In this document: positions 34,438 through 44,508 of the stretch, piece by piece | How the letters are laid out: every line of letters starts with the position of its first letter | Position numbering within the stretch: the stretch's first letter is position 1 | Assembly (NCBI GenBank): GCA_965227335.1 | Contig: CBDDFV010000010.1 | Coordinates: forward strand, 62,001-126,000 | Origin: CBDDFV01 sp965227335 | GTDB taxonomy: Bacteria > Planctomycetota > Phycisphaerae > Phycisphaerales > SM1A02 | Direction of reading: 5' to 3' | DNA length: 64,000 nucleotides | Translations under genes and position numbers: made by a program | Notes under the pieces: model-generated | Seen by the model: only the letters and a program-made list of their open reading frames with translations | The model's database searches: none | What the model was told of the DNA's origin: nothing

Positions 34438-36333
34438 TCAGCGGTCCCGCCCCGCCCAGATTGACAGCGTCAGCAGCGCGAACAGCCGCTGACCATGCTG
34501 GATCCCGTCGTCGAGATGTTCGGTGAGCAGCGTCTCGACCGCGTCCTGATTGATCGGAATCGGCCCGAACGGGTCCGACCCGCGCAGCCGGTCCAGCAGC
34601 AGCGTGCGCATCCCGCCGGTGTCGTCGCGGAACCAGTCGTCGATCGGGATCGCGAAACCCATCTTCGGCCGGTCGATCACTTCCGCCGGCGCGTGCCGAC
34701 GCGCGACGGCGCGGAGCAGCCCCTTGCGTCCCCCGCGGGCGAAGGCCTCCGCCGGCCAGGTGAGCACCGTCTCGCAGAGGTCGCGGTCCAGAAACGGCGC
34801 CCGCACCTCCAGCGCGACGGCCATCGACGCCGTGTCGACCTTCGTCAGCAGATCGAACGGCAGATAGCTGCGCAGATCCGCCGCCCGCAACGCCTGCCCG
34901 ACCGGGCCCCGCGTCGCCACTCCCGGGGCGGACCACGCCTCGTTCGCATCGGTCAGCGCGGCGACCCAGTCGTGGTGAAAGATCGACTCCAGAGCGAGCA
35001 CGCCGGAACGCGGGAAGTCGCGGGCCATCGCCGCCGCGCGTCCGAGCCGGTGCGTCCGGCTCTTCGGATGCGCCGACGCGCCAAACCCGTCGGGCAGCCA
35101 GCCGAGGAGCCGCCGGAACGCCTTGACCACCGTCGCCCGCTGGTAGCGTTCGTAACCATAGAAGAGTTCGTCGCCGCCGTCGCCCGAGAGGGCGACCTTG
35201 ACGTGCGTCCGGGCCGCGCGGCAGACCCAGTAGGTCGGCAGGATCGAGCTGTCGCCGAACGGCTGGCCCAGCGTCTCGATCAGATGAACGAGATCCGCCG
35301 CGGGATCGGCCGCGATGTCGAGCGTGGTGTGATCCGCCCCGAGATGCGTGGCGGCGGCCTCGGCGAAGGCGGATTCGTCGTACCGTGGATCGGGCATCCG
35401 CACGCTGAACGTACGCAGATCCGGAACGTGTCGTTTCGCCAGCGCGGCGATGAGCGTCGAATCCACCCCGCCGCTCAGAAAGCACCCGAGCGGAACGTCC
35501 GCCTCGAGCCGACGCTGCACCGCCTGGTCGAGCAGTTGTTCGACGACGTCTTCGACATGGCGCGGCGGCTTCGTCGTGCTGAACGCGGGCAGATGCGCGG
35601 GCAGTTCGATCGGCACGCTGAGGACGGAGGACGGCGTGAGGCGTTCGCAGTGGTAAATCGTTTCGCCGCGCCAGCCGTAGCCGAGTTGCAGGTAGCCGCG
35701 CACCCATTCGATCTTCGGCGGGTCGAAGTCGCCTTCGCCCGCGAGGGCGGCGACATCGGCGACCGCGCGGGCGTTGCTGGCGAACACGATGATCTCGCCG
35801 TCATCGGTCTGGTGCTGCGCGATGTAGAGCGGTTTCTCACCGAACCAGTCGCGTCCCAGGGTGACGGTTCCGTTGGACGCGTCCCAGATCGCGTAGGCGT
35901 ACATCGCTTCGAGCTTCTGCGCCAGTTCGGGGCCCCAGGCGCGATGGCCGTGCACGAGGACCTCGGTGTCGGCGTGATCGGACTCGAAGAAATGGCCCGC
36001 GGCTTCGAGTTCGGCGCGGAGGTCGCGGTGGTTGTAGATGCAGCCGTTGAAGACGACGGCGATGGTCGAGGGTTCGTCGGGGTCGTTCGGATCCGGGGCG
36101 AGCCGGGAGACCATGGGCTGGGCGCCGCCCGCGTGGTCGATGATGGAGAGGCGGTGATGGGTCAGGGCGACGGTGATGCGTCGGGGGCCGTCGGGTCGGG
36201 GGGCGTCGACGGCGTCGCGGAAGCGGCCGTTCCCATCGGGACCGCGATGGGCCAGTCGATCGTCGAGGCGATCAAGCCAGGAGTCGGGGATCGGGCCCCC
36301 GTCGGTTCGCAGAACGCCGCCGATGCCGCACAT
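34438..36333 (-). CDS. asnB: Asparagine synthase (glutamine-hydrolysing)
   Basis: 631 residues. N-terminal class II glutaminase with the Cys-2 nucleophile (MCGIGGVLR), RGPDG, VFNGCIYNHRDLRAELE. C-terminal synthase has the PP-loop LSGGVDST and ALSGDGGDELFYGYERY. The normal reaction is ATP-dependent amidation of aspartate; some members of this family act on envelope or secondary-metabolite substrates. ATG 36333 is required to expose Cys-2. Divergent from the second OPT gene, with 121 bp between starts. Confidence 0.93.
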   Translation of the reverse strand: MCGIGGVLRTDGGPIPDSWLDRLDDRLAHRGPDGNGRFRDAVDAPRPDGPRRITVALTHHRLSIIDHAGGAQPMVSRLAPDPNDPDEPSTIAVVFNGCIYNHRDLRAELEAAGHFFESDHADTEVLVHGHRAWGPELAQKLEAMYAYAIWDASNGTVTLGRDWFGEKPLYIAQHQTDDGEIIVFASNARAVADVAALAGEGDFDPPKIEWVRGYLQLGYGWRGETIYHCERLTPSSVLSVPIELPAHLPAFSTTKPPRHVEDVVEQLLDQAVQRRLEADVPLGCFLSGGVDSTLIAALAKRHVPDLRTFSVRMPDPRYDESAFAEAAATHLGADHTTLDIAADPAADLVHLIETLGQPFGDSSILPTYWVCRAARTHVKVALSGDGGDELFYGYERYQRATVVKAFRRLLGWLPDGFGASAHPKSRTHRLGRAAAMARDFPRSGVLALESIFHHDWVAALTDANEAWSAPGVATRGPVGQALRAADLRSYLPFDLLTKVDTASMAVALEVRAPFLDRDLCETVLTWPAEAFARGGRKGLLRAVARRHAPAEVIDRPKMGFAIPIDDWFRDDTGGMRTLLLDRLRGSDPFGPIPINQDAVETLLTEHLDDGIQHGQRLFALLTLSIWAGRDR

Positions 36334-36454
36334 GGGGGCTGAGGATAGCGGGCGGTCGGTCGCGATGTTGCATGGGGCGAACGGCTCGGCTAGGTTCTGT
36401 GGGATTCGCGACGCCGGGGGAGGCTGACCACGCCGCCTGAGAGAGGACCCCACG

Positions 36455-38344
36455 ATGCCTGACGGAACCGACGCGCCGACTTCGACCGTGCTGCCCGCCG
36501 ATCACGATCGCATCTACGTGCCGCACCCGGGCGAGAACCAGCTCACCGTGCGGGCCGTCCTGACCGGCTGCGTGATCGGGGCGGTGGTCGGGGCGATGAA
36601 CATCTCGATCGGGCTGAAGATCGGCTGGTCGTTCGGCGGGTCGCTGATCGCGGCAATCCTCGGCTACGCCTTCTGGGCGATCATCAAGCCGAAGTCGTTC
36701 TCGGTGCTCGAGACGAACATCGCGCAGACGTCCGGCTCCGCCGCGGGCTCCATGGCGTCCGCCGCGGGGCTGCTCGCGCCGATTCCCGCTCTCGTCATGC
36801 TCTGGCGTGAGGGGAGCGAACACGGGATCAACCTCGGGTACGTGGATCTCACGCTCTGGTCGCTGTCCGTCGGGTTCCTCGGCGTCTTCTTCGCCGTGCC
36901 GCTCCGGAACCAGTACGTCGTGGTCGAGAAACTGCGGTTCCCCACCGGCACCGCGACCGCCGAAACCGTCGTCTCGATCTTCGCCGAAGGCGCGGAGGCG
37001 ATGCGGAAGGCGAAGGTGCTGTTGTGGTTCGCGGTGTTCGCGGCGTTGTTCGTCTTCGTCAAGTACGACTGGGGCTTCCTGCTCGGCAAGGCGGGAGTCG
37101 AGATCGATTATCCGGGGCATTACCTCGAACATCCGCCCGGGGCGTGGCTCTTTGGCGCGACCGCGGCGGGCTTCGTGACCGCGTGGGGGTTCCACCTGCT
37201 GATCAGTCCGGTGATGACGGGGGCCGGTCTGCTGATCGGGCCGCGCATCGGCTCTTCGCTGCTGCTCGGCGCGGTCGTCTCGTGGCTGGTCCTCGGCTGG
37301 GGCGTGGTGGAGAACGGCTTCGGTCTGCGGGCTGACGATGCGGAGCCGTGGGTGACGGGGCCGATCATGGATTACTCCGCCGGCGTGCGGGGCTGGATCC
37401 TGTGGCCGGGCGTGGCGATCATGGTCGCGGACGCGCTCACGTCGCTCGCGCTCTCCTGGCGCTCGATCATCAACACGTTCACCGCCGGCGCCTCGCTCGA
37501 CGGCGGGGACGACACGGAGCAGGTGCCGAACTCCTGGTGGATGGGCGGCCTCGCCCTCGGCGGGCTGGCGTGCGTGCTGGTGTCGCAGTTCGTCTTCGGC
37601 ATCGCGTGGTGGATGACGATCATCGCGATCGCCCTGTCGTCGGTTCTCGCCGCGATCGCGGTGCGTTCGACCGGCGAAACGGACATCAACCCCGTGGGCG
37701 GCATGGGCAAGGTGACGCAGCTGGTCTTCGGCGGCGTGGCCCCCGGCCAGGTGACGACCAACCTGATGGCGGCCGCGGTGTCCGGTTCGGGGGCGTCGCA
37801 GGCGGCGGACATGATGCAGGATCTGAAGACGGGCTACATGCTCGGCGCGTCGCCGCGCAAACAGATCATCGCGCAGTGCTGCGGCATCGTGGCCGGCATC
37901 CTGGTGGTGGTGCCGATCTTCGCTCTGTTCAACCGCGTGTACGAGATCGGCGTGAGCACGGACTACCCCGCCCCCGCCGCGCACGCGTGGAAGGCGATGG
38001 CGGAGCTGCTCTCGCAGGGCTTCGGCGCGATTCCGACCAACGCGGAATGGGCGGTGCTGGGCGGCGTGATCTTCGGCGCGCTGATGCCGATCCTCCGGCG
38101 GACGGTCAAGCCGCTGGCCCCGGTCATTCCGAGCGGTCTTGCGGTCGGCATCGCGTTCATCGTGCCCGCGTACTACTCGGTCTCGATGTTCATCGGCTCG
38201 ATGATCCTCGTGGCGTGGAAGACGCTGAAGCCGAAGCAGTGCGCGGCTCTCGTCTTCGCGGTCGCCTCCGGACTCCTCGTCGGCGAAGGTCTGATGAACG
38301 TCGTCACGGCGCTGATCACGCTCGCCGAGAGCTTCATGCAGTAG
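36455..38344 (+). CDS. OPT-family oligopeptide transporter, copy 2
   Basis: 629 residues with about 14-15 hydrophobic segments. Family blocks: ISIGLKIGWSFGGSLIAAIL, ETNIAQTSGSAAGSMAS, KLRFPTGTATAETVVS and DMMQDLKTGYMLGASPRKQI. It is clearly related to the transporter at 20921 but diverged, and lacks the small partner gene that follows copy 1. Substrate unknown; peptide or metal-chelate import is the family role. Confidence 0.92.
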   Translation: MPDGTDAPTSTVLPADHDRIYVPHPGENQLTVRAVLTGCVIGAVVGAMNISIGLKIGWSFGGSLIAAILGYAFWAIIKPKSFSVLETNIAQTSGSAAGSMASAAGLLAPIPALVMLWREGSEHGINLGYVDLTLWSLSVGFLGVFFAVPLRNQYVVVEKLRFPTGTATAETVVSIFAEGAEAMRKAKVLLWFAVFAALFVFVKYDWGFLLGKAGVEIDYPGHYLEHPPGAWLFGATAAGFVTAWGFHLLISPVMTGAGLLIGPRIGSSLLLGAVVSWLVLGWGVVENGFGLRADDAEPWVTGPIMDYSAGVRGWILWPGVAIMVADALTSLALSWRSIINTFTAGASLDGGDDTEQVPNSWWMGGLALGGLACVLVSQFVFGIAWWMTIIAIALSSVLAAIAVRSTGETDINPVGGMGKVTQLVFGGVAPGQVTTNLMAAAVSGSGASQAADMMQDLKTGYMLGASPRKQIIAQCCGIVAGILVVVPIFALFNRVYEIGVSTDYPAPAAHAWKAMAELLSQGFGAIPTNAEWAVLGGVIFGALMPILRRTVKPLAPVIPSGLAVGIAFIVPAYYSVSMFIGSMILVAWKTLKPKQCAALVFAVASGLLVGEGLMNVVTALITLAESFMQ

Positions 38345-38410
38345 GTCGGGGCAGACACGCTCGACGCGGGATCACGATGCAGTCGACGGACGGTCGGCCG
38401 GGCAATGGCG

Positions 38411-39307
38411 TCAGCCTTCGTCGCCCGGTCGGACGGTGAGCACGGAGCACGGCGTCTCGCGGAGAACCCGTTCGGCGGTGCTGCCGAGCAGCATGTACCG
38501 GAGGTTGGTGGTCCCGAGGGCGCCGAGGACGAGCAGGTCCGCATCGTGCTCCGCCGCGTATTCGATGATCCCTCCGCCGTAGCTCTGGTGTTCGTGCAGC
38601 ACGCCCTGGATCCGGTCGCTCGGCAGGTCCGACGCGAACGGCTCGATGAAGGCGTTCAGCAGTCCCTGGAGCCGCCCGCAGTACTGCCGCCGAAACTCCG
38701 GCGTCGCCTCCGGGGTCGGCGATCGGTAGTGGAGCTTGTTCCACGGACCGAAGTAGACATGGAGGACGTGGACGCGGCTCTCGTCGCGTCGCGCGCACTC
38801 GACGGCGCGGGCCAGCGCCCGCTTCGACGTGTCGGAGAAGTCAACGCCCACCACGATCGTCCGGAACGGCCCGGTGTGATTCTGATCCACGAGCAGCACG
38901 TCCGACTTCGCCTTGCGGATGCTCTTGGTCGCGAAGGTGCCCGCCCCCCGGCTGCGACCCGAGTCGTCTCCGGTGACGCCCAGCACCAGCAGATCCGGCC
39001 GCCGACGCTCGACCGCCTGGAGCGTCTCGTTGAGCGGCGAGCCGATGGCCACGTCGACCGACACCCGGTCGCGACTCAGATCGGCCGGCAGCAGGTCCTC
39101 GAGCTGCCGCCGGACATCATCGGTGAGCTCCTTCTCCAGAGACCCGGCGGACCGCCCGAGGGCGTCGGCCAGATCGGAAACGACGCGGCCGGGCACCACG
39201 TGAAACAGCTCGAGCGAGGCTGACTCCGACTCCGACATCCTCGCCGCGTGCTTCAGCGCCGCGGCGGAGCCCGCGGAAAAATCGATTCCCACGATGATCC
39301 GGTCCAT
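38411..39307 (-). CDS. Tandem universal stress protein (UspA) with two domains
   Basis: 298 residues made of two UspA folds (about 1-145 and 152-298). Each begins with a RIIVGIDFS / TIVVGVDFS strand. ATP-binding loops are VLGVTGDDSGRS.. in the first and the more canonical VLGALGTTNLRYMLLGSTAE in the second (G-2x-G-9x-GS). ATG 39307 is chosen because it begins exactly at the first Usp strand. The KefB-like antiporter gene lies 89 bp upstream on the same strand, and Usp-antiporter pairing is common. Confidence 0.92.
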   Translation of the reverse strand: MDRIIVGIDFSAGSAAALKHAARMSESESASLELFHVVPGRVVSDLADALGRSAGSLEKELTDDVRRQLEDLLPADLSRDRVSVDVAIGSPLNETLQAVERRRPDLLVLGVTGDDSGRSRGAGTFATKSIRKAKSDVLLVDQNHTGPFRTIVVGVDFSDTSKRALARAVECARRDESRVHVLHVYFGPWNKLHYRSPTPEATPEFRRQYCGRLQGLLNAFIEPFASDLPSDRIQGVLHEHQSYGGGIIEYAAEHDADLLVLGALGTTNLRYMLLGSTAERVLRETPCSVLTVRPGDEG

Positions 39308-39396
39308 CTGGTCGCCCTTCTGATGATGTCGCATCGATGATCTCCGGGCGCTCCGCCCGAACGGACATGGCATTGTAAGTCGGCGACGCCAGTCCG

Positions 39397-41073
39397 TCAG
39401 GCGCGCTCGACGCCGGCGCCGCCGCGCGATTTCAACGCCAGACGACGACGCGCGTGGCCGGCCAGCCGGAGCCCGACCAGCTGCTCCTCGTTCACCGTCG
39501 CATCGGCGCCGGCGACGCGAAGCTCATCCGCATGTCGATGGTACCGAACACGGGCGATGATGAAGACGTCGGCGTTCATCGATCGGATCAGACGCACGAT
39601 CTCGACCGCCACCCGGGGATCCGGCACCGTGACGATCACGGTGTCCGTCGACGCGATCCCGGCCGACCGGAGCACGTCCGCATGCGACGCGTCGCCGAGA
39701 CGAGGCTCCAGCTCCAGATCGCGGGCGCGAGCCATCGCCCGGTGATCGAGATCGAGGACGGTCACCGCATCGCTGCGTCGGGACAACGCGCGGCCGACCG
39801 CTTCGCCCGCGGGACCGAAACCAATGATCAGAATCCGGTCGGTCGGCGCCGTCTCCACCTGGACGTCGCCGGCCGGCGACTCGGCGATCAGCCGCGCACG
39901 ACGCAGACCGCCGACCATCCAACGCGCGGCGCCCGGCGCGGCGGCCACGAGATACGGCGTCGCGAACAGTGAGACGATGGTGACGGAGATGATCAGGCGG
40001 AACAGCTCGTCATTGATCAGTCCGCCGCGCGCCGTCGCCGCGAGAATGAACGAGAATTCGCCGATCTGCGCCAGGCAAAGGCCGGCGGCCAGGGCGTGGA
40101 CGTGTGAGAGTCTGAAGGCGCGAAGCACCGCCCAGACAATCAGCGTCTTGCCCACGATGACCGCGGCGACGAGTCCGAGCACCAGCGGCAGATGCGCGAC
40201 CAGCCACGCGGGATCGCCCAGCATGCCGATCGAGCCGAAGAAGAGCGTGACGAGCAGCGTGCGCACCGACGCGATGTCCGCCCGGATCTGCACCGCGAAC
40301 GGCGACGCCCCGAGGATCATCCCCGCCACGAACGCGCCGAGCGCGGGCGACAACCCCAGCTCGTGCGACGCCCACGCCGACCCGAATCCGATGACGACCG
40401 CCGTCAGCACCGGCAGATCACGATTGCGCCGGAGCGCTTCCAGATGCAGCAGACGGGGCAGCAACCGGGTCAGAAGCAGCAGCAGGAGCGCCGCCAGCAG
40501 CACGGCCCCGCCCAGCGCCTGCGCGATCGCCAGGCCGGCGTCCGCCAGGTCGCCCTCGCCCCCGAGAATCGCGACGAGCAGGACCAGCGGCACGACCGCC
40601 GCGTCCTGCACCAGCAACACCCCCAGCGCATGACGGCCGTGCACCGATTCGATCTCGGCCCGCGACACGAGCAGTCGCAGCACGCACGCCGTACTGCTGA
40701 GGGCGACGACGGCGCCCATCGCCGCGGCGCTGCGCAGGGAGAGACCGGACGCCGCCGCGACCGCGGCCCCCGCGACAAGCGTGATCGCCACCTGGGCCAC
40801 GCCGCCGCCGATCGCGGCGGAGCCGAGGTCCATCAGCCGTCGCCACGAGAACCCCAGCCCGATCGTGAACAGAAGCAGGGCGACGCCGAGCTCCGCCAGC
40901 ATCTCGACCTCCGCCCCCGAGGACACGAACCCGAGCGCGTTCGGACCCAGCATCGTCCCCGCCGCGAGGTAGCCGATGATCGGGCTCTGACGCAGACGCT
41001 CGCACACGATGCCGAGCACCAGCGCCACCGAGAGCAGCACCAGAATGTCGAGCAACACGACCCACGTATCCAT
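39397..41073 (-). CDS. CPA2-type monovalent cation:proton antiporter (KefB-like) with TrkA-N domain
   Basis: 558 residues. A membrane domain (about 1-390) starts with RLRQSPIIGYLAAGTMLGPN, contains STACVLRLL, GVLLVQDAAVVPL and LSPALGAFVAGMILG, then a cytosolic RCK/TrkA-N domain with ILIIGFGPAGEAVGRALSRR. K+ efflux or K+/H+ exchange gated by nucleotide or thiol ligands is typical. ATG 41073 is required for TM1; the larger open frame upstream is a shadow opposite rtcB. Confidence 0.92.
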   Translation of the reverse strand: MDTWVVLLDILVLLSVALVLGIVCERLRQSPIIGYLAAGTMLGPNALGFVSSGAEVEMLAELGVALLLFTIGLGFSWRRLMDLGSAAIGGGVAQVAITLVAGAAVAAASGLSLRSAAAMGAVVALSSTACVLRLLVSRAEIESVHGRHALGVLLVQDAAVVPLVLLVAILGGEGDLADAGLAIAQALGGAVLLAALLLLLLTRLLPRLLHLEALRRNRDLPVLTAVVIGFGSAWASHELGLSPALGAFVAGMILGASPFAVQIRADIASVRTLLVTLFFGSIGMLGDPAWLVAHLPLVLGLVAAVIVGKTLIVWAVLRAFRLSHVHALAAGLCLAQIGEFSFILAATARGGLINDELFRLIISVTIVSLFATPYLVAAAPGAARWMVGGLRRARLIAESPAGDVQVETAPTDRILIIGFGPAGEAVGRALSRRSDAVTVLDLDHRAMARARDLELEPRLGDASHADVLRSAGIASTDTVIVTVPDPRVAVEIVRLIRSMNADVFIIARVRYHRHADELRVAGADATVNEEQLVGLRLAGHARRRLALKSRGGAGVERA

Positions 41074-41217
41074 GACCACATCGTACGGATCACACCGCGG
41101 TGCGTCCGGGACGACGCGATGCCGGTCCGACGAAAGAGGACCGCTCCCGCGCCGGACGCCTCGGTTCCGACGCCGCGTCATTTGACCTTTCCGCTCCGCC
41201 CGCGAAACATCCATCCT

Positions 41218-42624
41218 GTGAAACCGCGCGAACTGCGAAATCTCGGCGTCCCCAAGGACCTCATCCCGCTCGCCGGCCGGTGCGCGGCGGACGCCCTGCG
41301 CAGCGGCCATTCCAGGGCCAGCGTCCGCTCGATGGTCCGGGCGGTCATCGCGGATCACACCTCCGATCGACTCTCCCCCCACCTCCAGCCGCTCGCCGAC
41401 GCAATGGCCGCGCAGAAAGCGAAGGGCGAGTTGCGCAAGCAGTGGATCGAACCCGAAGAACCCGCGCCGTGGAAGCAATGGGGCGAGGATCTCGATCCGA
41501 AGTCGATCGACCAGCTTCGCCACGCGTGCCGTCTGCCGATCGCGGTGCAGGGCGCACTGATGCCCGATGCGCACGTCGGGTACGGCCTGCCGATCGGCGG
41601 CGTGCTGGCGACGGAGAACGCCGTGATTCCCTACGCGGTCGGCGTCGATATCGCGTGCCGCATGAAGATGACCGTGCTCGATACGCCGGTCAACGCGATC
41701 GAAGGACAGACCGACCGGCTCGTCAACGTCCTCAACGAAGAGACGCGATTCGGGATCGGGGCGAAGTTCACCGATCCGAACGACCATCCCGTCCTCGATG
41801 CGGACTGGACGGTGAGCGAGGTCGCGGCGAAGAACAAGGACAAGGCCCGCGCGCAACTGGGGTCGAGCGGGTCGGGGAACCACTTCGTGGAGTTCGGCGT
41901 GCTGACGCCGCGCACGGCGGAGCTGGGCCTCGAGATCGACCGCCCGTACCTGGCGGTGCTGTCGCATTCCGGTTCGCGGGGCGTCGGGGCGGCGATTGCG
42001 GATCATTACTCGAAGCTGGCGATGTCGATTCGTCCGGAGCTGCCGCGCGAGTTGAAGCATCTCGCGTGGCTGAGTCTCGATTCGGAGGCGGGCCAGGCGT
42101 ACTGGGCGGCGATGAACCTGATGGGCGACTACGCGGCGGCGAACCACGAGATCATCCACCGCCGCGTCGCGCGGGCGTTGAAGGCGGATGTTCTGGCCGA
42201 CGTCGAGAACCACCACAACTTCGCGTGGAAGGAAGTCCACGACGGCCGCGAGGTGATCGTGCACCGGAAGGGGGCGACGCCCGCGGGCGACGGCGTGCTC
42301 GGCGTCATTCCGGGGTCGATGGCGGATCCGGCCTATGTCGTGCGCGGCCGCGGCGAGGCGTCATCACTGGCGTCCGCCTCGCACGGCGCGGGTCGGGTGA
42401 TGAGTCGTCGTCAGGCGAAGGCGTCGTTCCGCTGGTCGTCGGTGAAGAAGCTGCTGAGGGAGCGTCAGGTGACGTTGATTTCGGCGGGTCTGGACGAGGT
42501 ACCGGGCGTGTACAAGAACATCGACGAGGTGATGGCCGCGCAAACGGACCTGGTGGACGTCGTCGCGCGGTTTGATCCGCGGATCGTGAAGATGGCGGAT
42601 GCGGGGGAGCGTCCGGAGGACTGA
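41218..42624 (+). CDS. rtcB: RNA-splicing ligase RtcB
   Basis: 468-residue GTP- and Mn-dependent ligase joining RNA 3'-phosphate (or 2',3'-cyclic phosphate) to 5'-OH. The metal and GTP site is intact: PDAHVGYGLPIGGVLA, GVDIACRMKM, SSGSGNHFVEFG, LSHSGSRGVG, ENHHNFAW, HRKGATPAGDG and the guanylylated His in SASHGAGR (about H389). GTG 41218 is the best start because family homology (KPRELRNLGVP) begins there and no in-frame ATG lies nearby. No archease or rtcA is adjacent. Confidence 0.93.
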   Translation: MKPRELRNLGVPKDLIPLAGRCAADALRSGHSRASVRSMVRAVIADHTSDRLSPHLQPLADAMAAQKAKGELRKQWIEPEEPAPWKQWGEDLDPKSIDQLRHACRLPIAVQGALMPDAHVGYGLPIGGVLATENAVIPYAVGVDIACRMKMTVLDTPVNAIEGQTDRLVNVLNEETRFGIGAKFTDPNDHPVLDADWTVSEVAAKNKDKARAQLGSSGSGNHFVEFGVLTPRTAELGLEIDRPYLAVLSHSGSRGVGAAIADHYSKLAMSIRPELPRELKHLAWLSLDSEAGQAYWAAMNLMGDYAAANHEIIHRRVARALKADVLADVENHHNFAWKEVHDGREVIVHRKGATPAGDGVLGVIPGSMADPAYVVRGRGEASSLASASHGAGRVMSRRQAKASFRWSSVKKLLRERQVTLISAGLDEVPGVYKNIDEVMAAQTDLVDVVARFDPRIVKMADAGERPED

Positions 42625-42665
42625 GGCCGTCCATCCGTGCGCGACGGCCAGGAAGCGCACGCCGG

Positions 42666-44282
42666 TCAGGCGCCCCCGCCGTCCCCAAACTGACGACTCG
42701 CCTGCTGGACGATCGCGTGCGCAATCCGTTCAGGGTTATAGCCCGCCTTCAGCAACACGCACGTCCGGCCGTGATCCCGGGCGGCGCGGCGGCCCTTGTT
42801 GATGTGATCGTGTCCGCTCAGCTTCACCATCAGCAGCACCAGGTCCACGTCCGGCCGGGCGATCGCGTTGACCAGCGGATTGGCGGACGCGTGTTCGGAC
42901 ATGGCGATCCATCGCAGGTCCGCGAGGTCGAACGCGTCGCGAATCCGGTCGGCGTGCTCCCGGCGCATCTCCCCTCCCGACAGCACCACGACGCGGCCCG
43001 CGAGCCACCCCTTCACACGCTCGACCTGCGCGCTCCAGAGCGACCCGTCATCGGGCTCGTCGGCCTCGTCTTCGCCGTATCCCAGCCGCTCGAGCACCTC
43101 CTCGACCTCGGGCGGCCGCGGTTCATCCGGCAGTTGCACGACGGTCTCGGGATCGAAGATCTCTGCGAATCGCGCGTCGGCGGGCGAAGCGCCCATGTGC
43201 TTCATCTCGACGATCACCTCGAACATGCGCTGCTTCTGCTGGTCGTCCTTCTCCGTGTACTCGTCGAAGCGGTGGGCCCGTTGACTCACGAACTGATTGC
43301 GGTGGTACTCGAGCTGCCGGAACTTCTGACGTATCCGCTCGGCCCGCTGGAGACGCTGGTCCAGGCCGCGGTCCGCGGACTCGATCCGGGCCAGGAGATC
43401 CTCCGCCCCGGTGAGATCGGCGGCCGCCCATCGAGGCATGTGCTTCGGCCGATCCAGACCGCGGGTCATGACCTCCGCCTCCAGACGCTTGTGCAGGATT
43501 CGTTGCTCATCGTCATCCGTCGTGAGCCACGTCTCCTCCATCGCGGACATCACCATGGACTTCGCCTCCGCCGCCAGCGCGACGCCGAGCTCGATTTCGC
43601 GCGGCGTGGCGCCGATCGCGTCATCGTCGACACGAATCAGGAGGAGCGTCGCCGCCGCCGCCGCATCGTACGTTCGTGCGATGCGCGTCAGGGCGTCGAC
43701 GTCGGGCTGCGCCTTGTCCCGTCGGAACATCCACAGGTGACAGTAGTGCGGAAGGTCGTTGGCCTGACTCATCATCCGGTGCATCTGCCGGAGAAACGCC
43801 GTCTCGTCGATCGGGTCATTCGTCGATCGGCGACGAACCTGCAGCCGGCACCCTTCCGCCTTCAGGCGGAAGCCCTCGACGAGATCGCGGAGATCGACGA
43901 TTTCGACCGGCGCCCCGATGAACGACGACGCCGGCGCCGCGAGCGTCTCGTCCTCCTCCATCCCCGGGTCATCGTCCTCCGCCAGCTCCAGACCGTCCGC
44001 ATCATCCGTCGCCGGCCCGATGTCGAGATCCAGCACCGGAGACTTCGGCGACGCCTCGATCAGGGCGCCGTCGGCCGCTCCGGTGCGGGCGGGCGTTTCA
44101 TCCGTCGGATCCGCCGGGGCCGCGGTCAGCGATGCGCCGTCCCGCCCGGCGCGGTCCGCCTCTTCGATGAGCAGTCGCCCGAGCGCTTCGGCGAGTCGAC
44201 GCAACGGCGCCGAACGTTCGAGGTGCGGCCGCGCGAGCTCGCGGAGCGCTTCAACGATGGTCGCTTCGGTTGATTCGGGCAT
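42666..44282 (-). CDS. Large protein with DUF2325-like C-terminal domain
   Basis: 538 residues, cytoplasmic. A helical N-terminus (1-45), an acidic low-complexity linker (about 60-120), a middle alpha/beta region with HYCHLWMFRRDKAQ, a charged helical stretch (about 310-370, SADRGLDQRLQRAERIRQKF), and a C-terminal domain from about 430. That domain has VVVLSGGEMRREHADRIRDA, PDVDLVLLMVKLSGHDHINK and HGRTCVLLKAGYNPERI, which follows the DUF2325 pattern (VGG...H...; aD.v.....vsH......K; k.....k..g). Function unknown; a nucleotide-binding or sensory role is plausible. It is convergent with rtcB. Confidence 0.7.
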   Translation of the reverse strand: MPESTEATIVEALRELARPHLERSAPLRRLAEALGRLLIEEADRAGRDGASLTAAPADPTDETPARTGAADGALIEASPKSPVLDLDIGPATDDADGLELAEDDDPGMEEDETLAAPASSFIGAPVEIVDLRDLVEGFRLKAEGCRLQVRRRSTNDPIDETAFLRQMHRMMSQANDLPHYCHLWMFRRDKAQPDVDALTRIARTYDAAAAATLLLIRVDDDAIGATPREIELGVALAAEAKSMVMSAMEETWLTTDDDEQRILHKRLEAEVMTRGLDRPKHMPRWAAADLTGAEDLLARIESADRGLDQRLQRAERIRQKFRQLEYHRNQFVSQRAHRFDEYTEKDDQQKQRMFEVIVEMKHMGASPADARFAEIFDPETVVQLPDEPRPPEVEEVLERLGYGEDEADEPDDGSLWSAQVERVKGWLAGRVVVLSGGEMRREHADRIRDAFDLADLRWIAMSEHASANPLVNAIARPDVDLVLLMVKLSGHDHINKGRRAARDHGRTCVLLKAGYNPERIAHAIVQQASRQFGDGGGA

Positions 44283-44508
44283 GAGACCCCCCTTGTCTGA
44301 CGTTCATGGTCGCGTATCGGACGCCGGTGTCAAACTGGGCGCCCTCTCCCGATCACCCCGCACGGACGCGCGTCATTCCGGCCCAATCCGACCCTCCGTG
44401 ATCGCGTCGCCTCGAATCCGCGGCATGGTGTGAACATCGATGCGACCGGCGCCCCTTTGAGCACCCCGCCCCGATGTGACACCAACTGAAGATCCGGAGT
44501 TGAACCCC

